Positions 52,500-61,472 are shown, counted from the first letter of the stretch. The stretch: DNA of 64,000 nucleotides from Prevotella sp. (GCA_017460515.1 JAFUAY010000040.1:58595-122594), one strand, 5' to 3'. The notes: generated by a model not told the origin, from the letters alone. Numbers and translations: made by a program.

Positions 52500-53408
52500 A
52501 TGAATGATTTACAATTCTGCGATCATAATATACTTCATAGTACTTGTGACGTGGAGCGGGAGGGGGCTGTACAACCCTCATCTATTTATTCAACTTCTGC
52601 CGTTGAGGGATCCAACGACATAAAACGAAGAAAGTCTGTTGTAGTTACTTTCGTGTGGCGAGATATGACTTCAAAAGAACACGTAAATTTCCGCCAAGGT
52701 ATAAAAATTTTGGGCGGACATCCTTTTGTTGTCATACATCCTCATAGTTATCCCGTCAATTACCTTAAACAGAAATATCCGAACATTACAACATTAGCTT
52801 TGGATGACAAGCATTTCACTGGCATTGAAGCCTATAATCAAATGATGCTTAGTCCATGGTTCTACGAGCTATTTTCCGACTATGAGTATATGCTCATTTA
52901 TCAAATTGACGCATATGTTTTTAGTGATCAGCTGGATTACTGGACTTCCATGGAATATGACTATATAGGAGCTCCATGGATGCTCAATGACAATCTATAC
53001 CAAAACACATTAGGTCACTGGCTTACACGCTTATTACAACATTTTCCAATCCGACATAACCATGTTCATTCCGCCCATCTTTTTCATCATGTTGGTAACG
53101 GAGGGTTCAGCCTTAGACGAATATCGAAAATGCGGGATATTATGAAGAAGAACAAGAATCTGATAGAAAGTGCCAAAAGAAAACATGAAAGCCAGGAAGA
53201 CGTAATGATTTCTATCATACTAGGTAAGAAGGAACAGCTAAGAATTCCCTCATGGCAATTAGCTTTGTATTTTTCATTTGAAAAAGCTCCAGCAAGATGT
53301 CTTGAGCTTACAAATGGGGTTTTCCCTTTCGGATGTCATGATACGAACAACAGATATTGGAATAGTTTTTGGAAGTATTATATTCCACAGGAAGAAAAAC
53401 TTCATTAA
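52500..53408 (+). CDS. DUF5672 glycosyltransferase-like protein
   Basis: The product is 302 residues from the ATG at 52500; an in-frame ATG at 52446 would add 18 residues. The conserved region starts at about residue 45 (SVVVTFVWRDMTSKEHVNFR). DUF5672 features: MLIYQIDAYVFSDQLDYW (the DxD-like metal site), YDYIGAPWM, VGNGGFSLRR and EDVMISIILG. The family is predicted to transfer sugars in surface glycan loci. The gene is AT-rich compared with the rest of the window, as are its neighbours to 54.6 kb. Confidence 0.82.
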   Translation: MNDLQFCDHNILHSTCDVEREGAVQPSSIYSTSAVEGSNDIKRRKSVVVTFVWRDMTSKEHVNFRQGIKILGGHPFVVIHPHSYPVNYLKQKYPNITTLALDDKHFTGIEAYNQMMLSPWFYELFSDYEYMLIYQIDAYVFSDQLDYWTSMEYDYIGAPWMLNDNLYQNTLGHWLTRLLQHFPIRHNHVHSAHLFHHVGNGGFSLRRISKMRDIMKKNKNLIESAKRKHESQEDVMISIILGKKEQLRIPSWQLALYFSFEKAPARCLELTNGVFPFGCHDTNNRYWNSFWKYYIPQEEKLH

Positions 53409-53420
53409 TGATTTAGAACT

Positions 53421-53816
53421 ATGAAGCAAGGGAAATCAACAGATTATTATACTAAAGTCATGGAGGCTATATATGCGCCAATATATAGAGAACTTCCATT
53501 ACTCATTTGCTGTCTTTTTTGTTTAGGATGTAAAGGTCTTTATGATCACACAATAGTAAATGCTACCTTACGTATTTCTGAGTCTTTCAGTCGCTTAGGA
53601 GCAATGTTTATAGTATCTTACATTTTTATATTACCAGTATCTCTATATCGTGCAAAATTATAAAAATATGCAACGCGTCTACTGGTCATTTTTCTTTATA
53701 TTGTTGATTCATTTTTGATGGATAATTTTGACGTTGGAATAACACCATCCATAATCACCACTTATTATAACCCCACATTAAATTTTCTGTCTCCTAATTA
53801 TTATCATAATGATTAA
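53421..53816 (+). pseudogene. Remnant of a membrane sulfatase / phosphoethanolamine transferase gene
   Basis: The frame opens at 53421 with a helix (ELPLLICCLFCLGCKGLYDH) and a second helix (FIVSYIFILPVSLYRAKL). It meets TAA at 53661 and continues in the same frame without another stop to 53816: LLVIFLYIVDSFLMDNFDVG, then ITPSIITTYYNPTLNFLSPN. The pattern (two helices, basic loop, third helix, then I-S/T-P-x-I..L..TN) resembles the N-terminus of EptA/CptA-like phosphoethanolamine transferases. The catalytic sulfatase domain is absent; the next gene starts inside the last codons (53809). A truncated, stop-interrupted gene is the best reading. Confidence 0.6.
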
Positions 53817-54636
53817 AAAAAATATTGTCGCTTTTGTTATAACTTTTTATCCTGACGAACAATTGTTGTCAGAGAACTTACATTCATTTTATAAGAATGT
53901 CGATAGAATTGTAGTTTGGGATAATACGCCTAATGGAAGTGCTATCACAAGAGAAATAGCTATAGATTATAAGGCAGAATACCTTACAGAAAATGAAAAT
54001 AAAGGTATTTCGTATGTATTAAATAAAGCATGGATCTATGCCAAAAATCATGGATACGACTATTTATTAACAATGGATCAAGATTCCATATGGAAAAACT
54101 TTGAAAGATATATAAATATTGTAACAGCTCCAGGAGCACCACATGGAATCTATGGACCCGAGGTTCGAATGTCCAAGGTATGTACAACAAAGACTTTTGA
54201 AAAAACAGATTTTGTTATTACTTCTGGAATGCTCATTTCAATAGACATTCTTAATCAGATGAATGGTTATAGAAGTGATTTCTTTGTTGATGGAATTGAC
54301 ATTGAGTTCTGCTTACGAGCAAAAAGAAATGGAATACCTACCTACAGAATAAGGAATTGTAAAATGGAACAACGATTTGGTACGCCCCAAACAGTTTTAA
54401 TCCTTGGTATTGAAAATCATACAACGAATTACCCTTGGTATAGGATAAAAGAAATTATGAAATGTCATGTTCTATTCTTACGTCATTATCCCTGTTCAAT
54501 TCTTCTTCGCAAAAGAATTATTATGACATATTTCTGGAAGCAACCACTAAAAATCTTGTTTCTTGAGTCAAACAAGAAAAAAAAGATATCAGCTTATCTT
54601 AAGGGTCTTTGGGAAGGGTTGCGCTGTCAAGCATGA
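53809..54636 (+). CDS. Glycosyltransferase family 2, rhamnosyltransferase-like
   Basis: The 275-residue product has IVAFVITFYPDEQLLSENLH, RIVVWDNTPNGS, ENKGISYVLNKAW, YLLTMDQDSIW (DxD) and FFVDGIDIEFCLRAKRNG, the set typical of RfbF/WbbL-like rhamnosyltransferases. Strongly AT-rich with many A-ending codons, unlike the flanking genes. It overlaps the end of the pseudogene, which suggests that the deletion of the sulfatase joined them. Confidence 0.85.
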   Translation: MIKKNIVAFVITFYPDEQLLSENLHSFYKNVDRIVVWDNTPNGSAITREIAIDYKAEYLTENENKGISYVLNKAWIYAKNHGYDYLLTMDQDSIWKNFERYINIVTAPGAPHGIYGPEVRMSKVCTTKTFEKTDFVITSGMLISIDILNQMNGYRSDFFVDGIDIEFCLRAKRNGIPTYRIRNCKMEQRFGTPQTVLILGIENHTTNYPWYRIKEIMKCHVLFLRHYPCSILLRKRIIMTYFWKQPLKILFLESNKKKKISAYLKGLWEGLRCQA

Positions 54637-54714
54637 TTCCGTGAGAGAGTGGTGTGGAAGTCCCTCCACCTTCTCGATTGATTGGGCCAATAATGATTCT
54701 GTAATAATTAATCA

Positions 54715-55716
54715 ATGAAAGTGTCTGTAATTATTCCCATCTATAATGTGGAAAACTATATTGAAGCGTGCATAGCATCTGTCGCTGCCCAGACCTTTCA
54801 CGACTTTGATGTTATTGCTGTTGATGACTGCACACAGGATTCCAGTATAGAGGTATTGCAAGCCAGTATTGAGAAATATGGAATGCCGAAAGATAAAATT
54901 ACTGTAATTAGACACGAACGTAATCGTGGTCTTTCTGCTTCCCGAAATACAGGCATCGAGGCTAGCAATTCTGAATATGTATTCTTTCTGGATAGTGATG
55001 ATACGATTACACCAAACTGCTTGGAATTGTTGGTGAATGCTTCTAAATGGCTATGCTTTTCGCTTGATATGGTTGTTGGAAACTATGTGATTGCCGGACC
55101 AGAGATTGGCTGTCCCCATATCAATGTAGATAGTGGGGTGCTGAGTCGCCGCGCTTATATCAAAGCTTATTGCAAGGAACTTATTTACCCGATGGCATGG
55201 AACCGCCTTATACGCCGAGACTTTCTTCTGAAACATAAACTCTTTTTTGAAGAGGGACTTATCCATGAGGATACATTATGGAGTTTCCAATTGCTGAAAT
55301 ATATCGGTCGCGTAGGAGTAGTGAAGGATAATACCTATATCTATCGAATTAGGCAAAACTCTCTTCAGTCTTCTTCTGATTTCGAATGTCATTTCAAAGC
55401 GAAATCCTGTATCCTAGGCAAGCTGACTGACATTATGTTTGGCTGCTCACTGAAATACGATAGGTATGTATTTGATTTTGTGGAAAAGGAAAAAATACGT
55501 CTTTTATATGATTGCTATAGTAGTGGCAAAATGCATTTAGTGCGTGAACTCTATACTGTTATACGGAACAAACCGCATTTTATGCCCTGGCAGGCAAAAC
55601 TGTTCTTTGGCTATAGCAAGCCTATATACAGGCGCATCGTTCAAAGAGACGAACATTACAATCAGTCATTTGAAGACGGTCTTAAAGTGTTCTCTAATCT
55701 GCCCAATGCACTATGA
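54715..55716 (+). CDS. Glycosyltransferase family 2
   Basis: The 333-residue product has VSVIIPIYNVENYIEACIAS, VIAVDDCTQDSSIEVL, NRGLSASRNTGIEAS and YVFFLDSDDTITPNCLELL (DSDD). C-terminus typical of EpsJ/CpsI-like enzymes (WNRLIRRDFLLKHKLFFEEG, HEDTLWSF). Last gene of the inverted-repeat island; its base composition is closer to the chromosome than that of the two genes before it. Confidence 0.87.
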   Translation: MKVSVIIPIYNVENYIEACIASVAAQTFHDFDVIAVDDCTQDSSIEVLQASIEKYGMPKDKITVIRHERNRGLSASRNTGIEASNSEYVFFLDSDDTITPNCLELLVNASKWLCFSLDMVVGNYVIAGPEIGCPHINVDSGVLSRRAYIKAYCKELIYPMAWNRLIRRDFLLKHKLFFEEGLIHEDTLWSFQLLKYIGRVGVVKDNTYIYRIRQNSLQSSSDFECHFKAKSCILGKLTDIMFGCSLKYDRYVFDFVEKEKIRLLYDCYSSGKMHLVRELYTVIRNKPHFMPWQAKLFFGYSKPIYRRIVQRDEHYNQSFEDGLKVFSNLPNAL

Positions 55717-55772
55717 TAGAGATAAGAAACGGTGTCTGTTCTTCCTGCGTTTTCTTGTCCGTCCATAAATAA

Positions 55773-55829
55773 GGAGACACTCCTCGCGGAATGTCTCCTG
55801 TTTGGTTTATGAAGCTAAATAGAGATTAG
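55773..55829 (-). repeat. Inverted repeat, right copy; terminator of the ferredoxin gene
   Basis: On the minus strand it includes the ferredoxin stop codon, 30 nt of spacer and the hairpin GGAGACATT..(G)TGTCTCC. Two mismatches to the copy at 52001-52057. This is the parent copy, because it is joined to an intact gene. Confidence 0.9.
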
Positions 55830-55993
55830 CCCAGGCTGATAGCCTCAGAGGGGCAAACACTTGCGCATGTGCCGCACTCAGTGCAGAGATCGGGGTTGAT
55901 TGAATACTTTTCACCTTCAGAGATAGCCTCTACGGGGCACTCACCTGCACATGTTCCACATGCGATGCAGTCATCACTAATTACGTATGCCAT
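55826..55993 (-). CDS. 2[4Fe-4S] ferredoxin
   Basis: The 55-residue product has two CxxCxxCxxxCP motifs (DDCIACGTCAGECPVEAI and DLCTECGTCASVCPSEAI). It carries electrons for low-potential reactions in anaerobes. Typical length. A TATCTTTG element (56049-56042) with GTTG about 21 nt further upstream is its promoter. Confidence 0.95.
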   Translation of the reverse strand: MAYVISDDCIACGTCAGECPVEAISEGEKYSINPDLCTECGTCASVCPSEAISLG

Positions 55994-56041
55994 AATCTTT
56001 TTTTGTTTAATTAAATTAGTTAATACTCAATTTTTATGATG

Positions 56042-56049
56042 CAAAGATA
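56042..56049 (-). promoter_or_regulatory. -7 element of the ferredoxin gene
   Basis: TATCTTTG on the minus strand, 49 nt before the start codon. Confidence 0.65.
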
Positions 56050-56162
56050 ATAACTTTTTCCGTATGATACCAACATTTTGGTATTTATTTTTGTAATTTA
56101 TATAATGTCGAAATAGGTCGTCGTATAATATCCGTCGTTTTTTTTCGTTATTATTTTGATAG

Positions 56163-56906
56163 ATGAAACGTCAGTTATTATATATATTGTTCTTGTTGGT
56201 TGCGCTGTCATCGGCAGCCCAGCAGCGTAGGGTTCAGAACAAACCCTACATTGACTTGCGCCCGTTGCATCTGGGTATCTCAATTGGCTTGAACATGCAG
56301 GATGTGGAGTTCGAGAACGTAGGGCCTCAGACGATTACGATGCCTGACGGGACGTCGATGCCCGCCAATATCCTGTGTGATGCAGATATGTGGAATCCTG
56401 GCTTCAGCGTAGGTGTGCTGGCCGATTTGCGTCTGCATCAGCATTTCTCACTGCGTGTATCGCCAACCATGCATTTTGGTTCCAAGCATCTGGTGTTTCG
56501 CAATCTGCTCGATCTGAATGAGGGTGGGCGTCCAACCGAGACGACGCAAGACATGAAGAATACCTATCTGTCTGTGCCTATCGACCTGAAATTCTCTGCA
56601 CAGCGTTTCAATAACTATCGTCCGTATGTAATAGCAGGCTTGACACCGATGGTGAACCTGACGGGAAAAGATCAGGACTATATCCACTTGAAGCGCTACG
56701 ACCTGCTGTTTTCTGTGGGCTTAGGTTGTGATTTCTACCTGCCGTTTTTCAAGCTGATTCCTGAACTGAAGTTCTGCTACGGCTTGATAAACGCTATCGA
56801 TGGCTCGCATGTCAACGAACTGACAGACATCAATAAACGGGCCTTCGCACAGAGTGTGTCGTCGGCCCGTACTAAGATGATTGTGCTCACGCTTTATTTC
56901 GAGTAG
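56163..56906 (+). CDS. porT: PorT-family outer-membrane protein (type IX secretion)
   Basis: The 247-residue product has a signal peptide (LLYILFLLVALSSAAQ). PorT-type barrel features: YIDLRPLHLGISIGLNMQD near the N-terminus, then RVSPTMHFGSKHLVF, YLSVPIDLKFSAQRFNNYRP and SSARTKMIVLTLYFE at the end. PorT is an essential part of type IX secretion in P. gingivalis. The gene overlaps the convergent phosphoesterase gene by 13 nt. Confidence 0.8.
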   Translation: MKRQLLYILFLLVALSSAAQQRRVQNKPYIDLRPLHLGISIGLNMQDVEFENVGPQTITMPDGTSMPANILCDADMWNPGFSVGVLADLRLHQHFSLRVSPTMHFGSKHLVFRNLLDLNEGGRPTETTQDMKNTYLSVPIDLKFSAQRFNNYRPYVIAGLTPMVNLTGKDQDYIHLKRYDLLFSVGLGCDFYLPFFKLIPELKFCYGLINAIDGSHVNELTDINKRAFAQSVSSARTKMIVLTLYFE

Positions 56907-57739
56907 AAATCGATGTCAATCTTGCCCATGAAGCAACCGTGTTTTCCGTTCTGATTGACGGGAACCATTCGTCCGTCAAGGTCTTTTTCGTATTCCAGTT
57001 TCTGGAAATAGCTGTGTGAGTGTCCATCGAGCACGAGGTCGAGTCCGCGTGTCTCACGGATAACACGGTCGCAAGGATAGGTGGTGACCTGCCATCCGAG
57101 GTGACTCAGACAGATGACGGCATCACATTTCATTTCCTTCTTCAGCAGGTCAATCATGCGCTGGGCACACTGGGTGGGATTCTCGTAGACCAGCGGACCA
57201 TAGTTCTTCTTCGAGACAAGTCCTTCCAGTTCGGGGCTGAGTGCAAAGATGCCCAGTTTAAGTCCGTTTCTCTTGATAATCAGGTATGGCTTCACAATCT
57301 TGGCCAACTCGGTATCGGCAAAGTCATAGTTGGAACAGACGATGGGGAATTTGGCCATTCGGAAGATGCGTACCATATTGTCCAGACCGAAATCGAACTC
57401 ATGATTGCCGATGGTGGCTGCATCATAACCCATGATATTCATCAGCCCAACCTCTACATCGCCCTTGAACATGGTGTAGTAGCTGCTACCCTGCGAGAAG
57501 TCGCCACAGTCAAGCAGTAGCAGATTGGGGGTCTTCAGTCGTTCCTGCTTAATGGCTTCTATGCGCCTGAGGTAGCCTCCACGTCCGGCAATGGTGGTGT
57601 CTGAGAGATACTCGTTCAGCGGAAAGATGGTTGAGTGGGTGTCGTTTGTATGCAGGATGGTCAGCCTTTTCTGTGCAGAGACAGTACCATACGCCACGCA
57701 TATCATGAACATCGTCAGGGCAATTACAGATTTCCTCAT
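56894..57739 (-). CDS. 5'-nucleotidase, metallophosphoesterase half
   Basis: The 281-residue product has a signal peptide (VIALTMFMICVAYGTVSAQ) and all metal motifs of the UshA N-terminal domain: ILHTNDTHST, LDCGDFSQG, IGNHEFDFG, ICLSHLGW and LVLDGHSHS. The C-terminal nucleotide-binding domain is encoded by the separate gene just upstream (57788-58564), 48 nt away. Together they would form a periplasmic UshA-like nucleotidase. Confidence 0.9.
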   Translation of the reverse strand: MRKSVIALTMFMICVAYGTVSAQKRLTILHTNDTHSTIFPLNEYLSDTTIAGRGGYLRRIEAIKQERLKTPNLLLLDCGDFSQGSSYYTMFKGDVEVGLMNIMGYDAATIGNHEFDFGLDNMVRIFRMAKFPIVCSNYDFADTELAKIVKPYLIIKRNGLKLGIFALSPELEGLVSKKNYGPLVYENPTQCAQRMIDLLKKEMKCDAVICLSHLGWQVTTYPCDRVIRETRGLDLVLDGHSHSYFQKLEYEKDLDGRMVPVNQNGKHGCFMGKIDIDFYSK

Positions 57740-57787
57740 ATCTTTTTTCCTTTTCGTTTGTCAATACCAATTAAAGCCAAGTGTCAA

Positions 57788-58564
57788 TCACTTGTCTCTC
57801 ACAACAATTCTTCCCTCTATCTTTGCTGAGACGGCGATGCCTTTGGCAGCCATCTCCTTGAAGTAGTTCATGATGATGAAGCGCGAGTTGTTGCTGTCCT
57901 CCTTCGGCGCATTGAGGTCCTTTCCTTTCTTGAAAGCCAGGAAGCCGTCGTTGCCTTGTGCCAGATAATCAATCGTGGTGACGCGATAGTCGGCCTTCGG
58001 GTCAATCTCCTTGCCGTGCAGACGTGCTGAGAGCAGTTTGCCGTCAGGTGAAATCACCAGCTCTGCGCCTCGGCTTACCCCTTCGCCACCTCGGCTGGCT
58101 ATCTGACTGAACAGTTCCAGAAGTTCTTCGCCCGACAAGGTGAGGAAACAAATCTTGTTCTCAAACGGGGCGATGGCCAGTACGTCACCGTAGGTCACCT
58201 TTCCCTTGGTTAGTGCCGAACGGATGCCGCCTACATTATAGATGCCCAGAACGGGCTGTTCGTTATAGTCCTTGCCTGCCCATACGAGAATGTCACTCAG
58301 CAGGTTGGATAGGTCGCTTTCAGGTCTATTGGCATCCATATTATGTTCAACCATGCCCACGACAGGTCCCATGATGGAGTCGACAACATGTTTATATGGT
58401 GCCAGGAAGTCGACCGCAGCTTTGTCTGTTTGAGTGTCATAACGACTGTCTATCACGATGCGCTCATACTGAATGGAGGGCATCTTATAGTGGGAGGCAC
58501 AGGCTGCAAGTGTCATTACGATAGCAGCACAAGCACTTTTTCGGGCAAAGCTTTTAATCCGCAT
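57788..58564 (-). CDS. 5'-nucleotidase, C-terminal domain lipoprotein
   Basis: The 258-residue product has a lipoprotein signal (AAIVMTLAACAS). The UshA C-terminal domain is clear: ESDLSNLLSDILVWAG, YNVGGIRSALTKGKVTYGDV, APFENKICFLTLSGEELLEL and VTTIDYLAQGNDGF. It lacks the catalytic metal domain, which is supplied by the next gene. A lipid anchor here and a soluble partner suggest assembly at the membrane. Confidence 0.88.
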   Translation of the reverse strand: MRIKSFARKSACAAIVMTLAACASHYKMPSIQYERIVIDSRYDTQTDKAAVDFLAPYKHVVDSIMGPVVGMVEHNMDANRPESDLSNLLSDILVWAGKDYNEQPVLGIYNVGGIRSALTKGKVTYGDVLAIAPFENKICFLTLSGEELLELFSQIASRGGEGVSRGAELVISPDGKLLSARLHGKEIDPKADYRVTTIDYLAQGNDGFLAFKKGKDLNAPKEDSNNSRFIIMNYFKEMAAKGIAVSAKIEGRIVVRDK

Positions 58565-58608
58565 GGTGTTCTTAATCCGTTAAATTCGTAATCGAAAGTA
58601 ATAACTGT

Positions 58609-59643
58609 TCAGATGAGCTGGGGCAGGAAACAGGAGATGACCAGTACGACGATACCGCAGACGAGCACGGCGATGGTCTTCTGTGAGCAGCCCTTCCATT
58701 CCTTGAGGATGATGCCCCACACGTTTGAGAAGGTAACGTTGAGTGCCATCAGGATGCAGAACGACAGTACGTCCATGGTGCCGCCAGCCTCGAAGAACGA
58801 GCGACCCAGTGACAGTCCGAAGAACTGTGAGTACCATAGTGCACCGGCCAACAGACAGAACAGCAGATTGTTGCCCCAGACGGCAGTCTTCTTATAGTCG
58901 CCCCAGGTCTTGTTCACCTGATTCTGGTAGAAGCAATAGATGGCATTGGTCAGGAATCCACCAAAGGTGACGAGGAATGTAGCGGGCAGCGTGCGGAACA
59001 TCGGATCGGTCAGTTCACCGAAGTTGATGTCCTTGCCAAACTCCAGACCTACGTTGAAGCAGCCGCTCATGAAGCCTGCCAGCAGTGCGATAGCCAAGCC
59101 TTTGGGGAAGTTGAAGTCTTTTACCGCCTCGCGCTTCTCCTCTTCAGAGAGTGCTGCCGACTTCATGCCGCCTGCCACACCGATGATGGCTATGCCGATA
59201 AGCGTGACCACCACGCCGATGATTACTGCATAGGTCAGCGAAGAGAGCGCATTCAGTTCGGGGAAGAAGATGTTCAGCAACACCGGACCCATGATAGTGC
59301 CCAGTCCGGCACAGGTGCCCAGGGCTATCGACTGTCCGAGAGCTACGCCCAGATAGCGCATAGATAGACCGAATGTCAGTCCGCCTACACCCCATAGAAC
59401 GCCAAAGAGAATCGTCATCCATACGTTGAACGACGGTGAATCGCTGAAGAGTCCGAAGAGCGACTGCCCCTCTGGAACGGCCAGCAGTGCTCCGAGGAAC
59501 GGCAACACCAGCCAGGCGAATACGCCCTGCACAATCCAGTAACTCTCCCACGACCAGTCCTTTATTTTATTAATAGGTACGTAACACGAGCTTTGGCAGA
59601 AGGCGCCAATAGCGATAATCAGGAGTCCGATGATAATTTCCAT
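58609..59643 (-). CDS. rhaT: L-rhamnose/proton symporter
   Basis: The 344-residue product has ten helices and RhaT landmarks (SSCYVPINKIKDWSWESYWI, GVLWGVGGLTFGLSMRYLGV, ALGQSIALGTCAGLGTIMGP, FMSGCFNVGLEFG). It imports L-rhamnose. Although it belongs with rhaB-rhaA, an unrelated small gene on the other strand lies between. A perfect palindrome lies in its leader. Confidence 0.94.
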   Translation of the reverse strand: MEIIIGLLIIAIGAFCQSSCYVPINKIKDWSWESYWIVQGVFAWLVLPFLGALLAVPEGQSLFGLFSDSPSFNVWMTILFGVLWGVGGLTFGLSMRYLGVALGQSIALGTCAGLGTIMGPVLLNIFFPELNALSSLTYAVIIGVVVTLIGIAIIGVAGGMKSAALSEEEKREAVKDFNFPKGLAIALLAGFMSGCFNVGLEFGKDINFGELTDPMFRTLPATFLVTFGGFLTNAIYCFYQNQVNKTWGDYKKTAVWGNNLLFCLLAGALWYSQFFGLSLGRSFFEAGGTMDVLSFCILMALNVTFSNVWGIILKEWKGCSQKTIAVLVCGIVVLVISCFLPQLI

Positions 59644-59693
59644 TGTCTTAGTAAAGTTGTTTTTATTGGGTTAATGTTTCTTTTTTTTACGAT

Positions 59694-59708
59694 ACGAAGT
59701 GACTTCGT
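59694..59708. promoter_or_regulatory. Palindromic operator candidate upstream of rhaT
   Basis: ACGAAGT-G-ACTTCGT, a perfect 15-bp palindrome 15 nt downstream of the rhaT -7 element (TATCTTTG, 59730-59723), where a repressor would block transcription start. Confidence 0.5.
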
Positions 59709-59877
59709 GTTGAAATTCATCGCAAAGATAAGCAAAAATATGATATGTACCAAATTCCTCAAACGATTTCGGAGAAAAAGTTGGTGTTTTTGCATGATTA
59801 TTCTAAAAAACGTCTTACCTTTGCATCAGAAATTTAAACAAAATACTTAAAAACTAATCTATTAAAACAAAACAATT

Positions 59878-60120
59878 ATGAGTATCGCATTTGTTATTGG
59901 TGACCGTTTGAAGAACGAATGGGTTGCAGAACTTGACACTGAAAACAAGAAGTTGGATTTTACCAGTGATTTCGCTTCGGCTAAGACCTACGATGACGAG
60001 AGCTATGCTCGCCAGCAGTTGGCAAAACTCCGTGAGACGGGTTATTTCAACGACCTGCAGGTCTATCAGAAGGATGGCGACAAGGCTATCAAGGCTGATG
60101 AGCGCGACGTTCTGTCGTAA
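59878..60120 (+). CDS. Small conserved-looking protein, function unknown
   Basis: The 80-residue soluble product (MSIAFVIGDRLKNEWVAELD, then YARQQLAKLRETGYFNDLQV) has no signal peptide or membrane helix. It has a TACCTTTG element 58 nt before the start (59813-59820) and is followed by a bidirectional terminator, so it is a single-gene unit. It lies on the opposite strand between rhaA and rhaT. Family not recognised. Confidence 0.65.
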   Translation: MSIAFVIGDRLKNEWVAELDTENKKLDFTSDFASAKTYDDESYARQQLAKLRETGYFNDLQVYQKDGDKAIKADERDVLS

Positions 60121-60168
60121 GCAGAGCATGCTGACAGACGGTTCAAGTTAAATAACGAAATAAAAGAA

Positions 60169-60200
60169 AAGAGGCTGCGTCACCGACACAGCCTCTTTAT
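60169..60200. terminator. Bidirectional terminator
   Basis: AAGAGGCTG, 11 nt, CAGCCTCTT with T-rich right flank and A-rich left flank; it serves the 80-aa protein gene and the convergent rhaA. Confidence 0.88.
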
Positions 60201-60221
60201 TATTGATCCTTTACAGCGATA

Positions 60222-61472
60222 TTAGCGCTTAGAGGTTACATCCTTCTCGTACTGCTGGATGGCAGCGATGTACTCTTCGCCTACGGGCACGTTGTTCTTC
60301 AGGTTGAAGTAGTCGAACACAGCACCGAACGGCATTGACTTAGCCTCTTCCATCAGGGCAAGGCGCTCGAAGTACTGACCGTTGTCCTCATACTCGCGCA
60401 ACTTGGCCTTCGGCTCCAGCAGGGCCTGCAGGATGCACTTCTGAGTGGCACGTGTACCAACGAGGTAAGCACCGATACGATTGATAGAGGCATCGAAGTA
60501 GTCAAGACCTACGTGAGCACGATCCAATGCGTCGCAACGAACGAGCTCCTTGAAGAGGTCGAGGGTCTGGTCGTTCATGATGGTTACGTGGTCAGAGTCC
60601 CAACGTACGGGGCGAGACACGTGCAGCATCAGCTCAGGCACGTACATCAGCAGCGTGCTGACGAAGTCGCTGACGTTCTCGGTCTGCTCATAGTGACCAG
60701 TATCAAGGGTATACATCTGCTTACGGGTTGCACAATAAGCGGTGTAGAAATCATGTGAGCCAACAGTATAGCTCTCCAGACCGATACCGAACAGCTTAGC
60801 CTCGAAGCAGTTCTTCACGCCGTCCAGCTTCTCCACCATGATCTCGTCGAGCGAAGCGGCAAGAATCTCACGATACTTCTGGCGCTGTACGGGCATATCC
60901 TTGCTTCCGTCGTGTACCCAGATATTCATGATACAGGGGTCGTTCTGAGCCTTACCCATTGCATCGGCAATACGGCGGCAGCGCTTGGTGTGCTCAATCC
61001 AGAAGTCACGGATGCTCTTGTCGGGATTACTCAAAGTGAGATTGCCGCTCTTCGGGTGAGAGAACGAGGTGCTGTTGAAGTCGAGCTTCATGTTGTTCTC
61101 CTTGGCCCAGTCAATCCAGCTCTGGAAGTGCTTCACCTCTACCTGGTCACGATCCACGAACTTACCGCCGAAGTCACCATAGATTTCGTGGAGGTTCAGG
61201 CGGTGGTTACCGGCGATGAGGGTCTTCACGAACTCAATGTCCTTGCGCACCTCGTCGATGTTGCGGGCACGGCCGGGGTAGTTACCTGTGGTCTGGATAC
61301 CGCCAGAGAGGGCGTCGTTGCGCTCGAAGCCTACAACGTCGTCGGTCTGCCAGCAGTGCAGTGAAATCTGCTGCTTCTGGAGCTGGTCAAGTACTGCGTC
61401 GGTGTCAACGCCAATGGCTGCATAGCGCTCTTTCGCTACGGCATAAGCTTTTTCAATCAGTTCTGCTTTCAT
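60222..61472 (-). CDS. rhaA: L-rhamnose isomerase
   Basis: The product is 416 residues from the ATG at 61472 (MKAELIEKAYAVAKERYAAI), matching the family length; the longer reading to 61556 runs into the rhaB end. Landmarks: LHCWQTDDVVGFE, GGIQTTGNYPGRARN, KLDFNSTSFSHPKSG, IWVHDGSKDMP and LDTGHYEQTENVSDF (metal ligands). It converts L-rhamnose to L-rhamnulose. 16 nt behind rhaB. Confidence 0.95.
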   Translation of the reverse strand: MKAELIEKAYAVAKERYAAIGVDTDAVLDQLQKQQISLHCWQTDDVVGFERNDALSGGIQTTGNYPGRARNIDEVRKDIEFVKTLIAGNHRLNLHEIYGDFGGKFVDRDQVEVKHFQSWIDWAKENNMKLDFNSTSFSHPKSGNLTLSNPDKSIRDFWIEHTKRCRRIADAMGKAQNDPCIMNIWVHDGSKDMPVQRQKYREILAASLDEIMVEKLDGVKNCFEAKLFGIGLESYTVGSHDFYTAYCATRKQMYTLDTGHYEQTENVSDFVSTLLMYVPELMLHVSRPVRWDSDHVTIMNDQTLDLFKELVRCDALDRAHVGLDYFDASINRIGAYLVGTRATQKCILQALLEPKAKLREYEDNGQYFERLALMEEAKSMPFGAVFDYFNLKNNVPVGEEYIAAIQQYEKDVTSKR

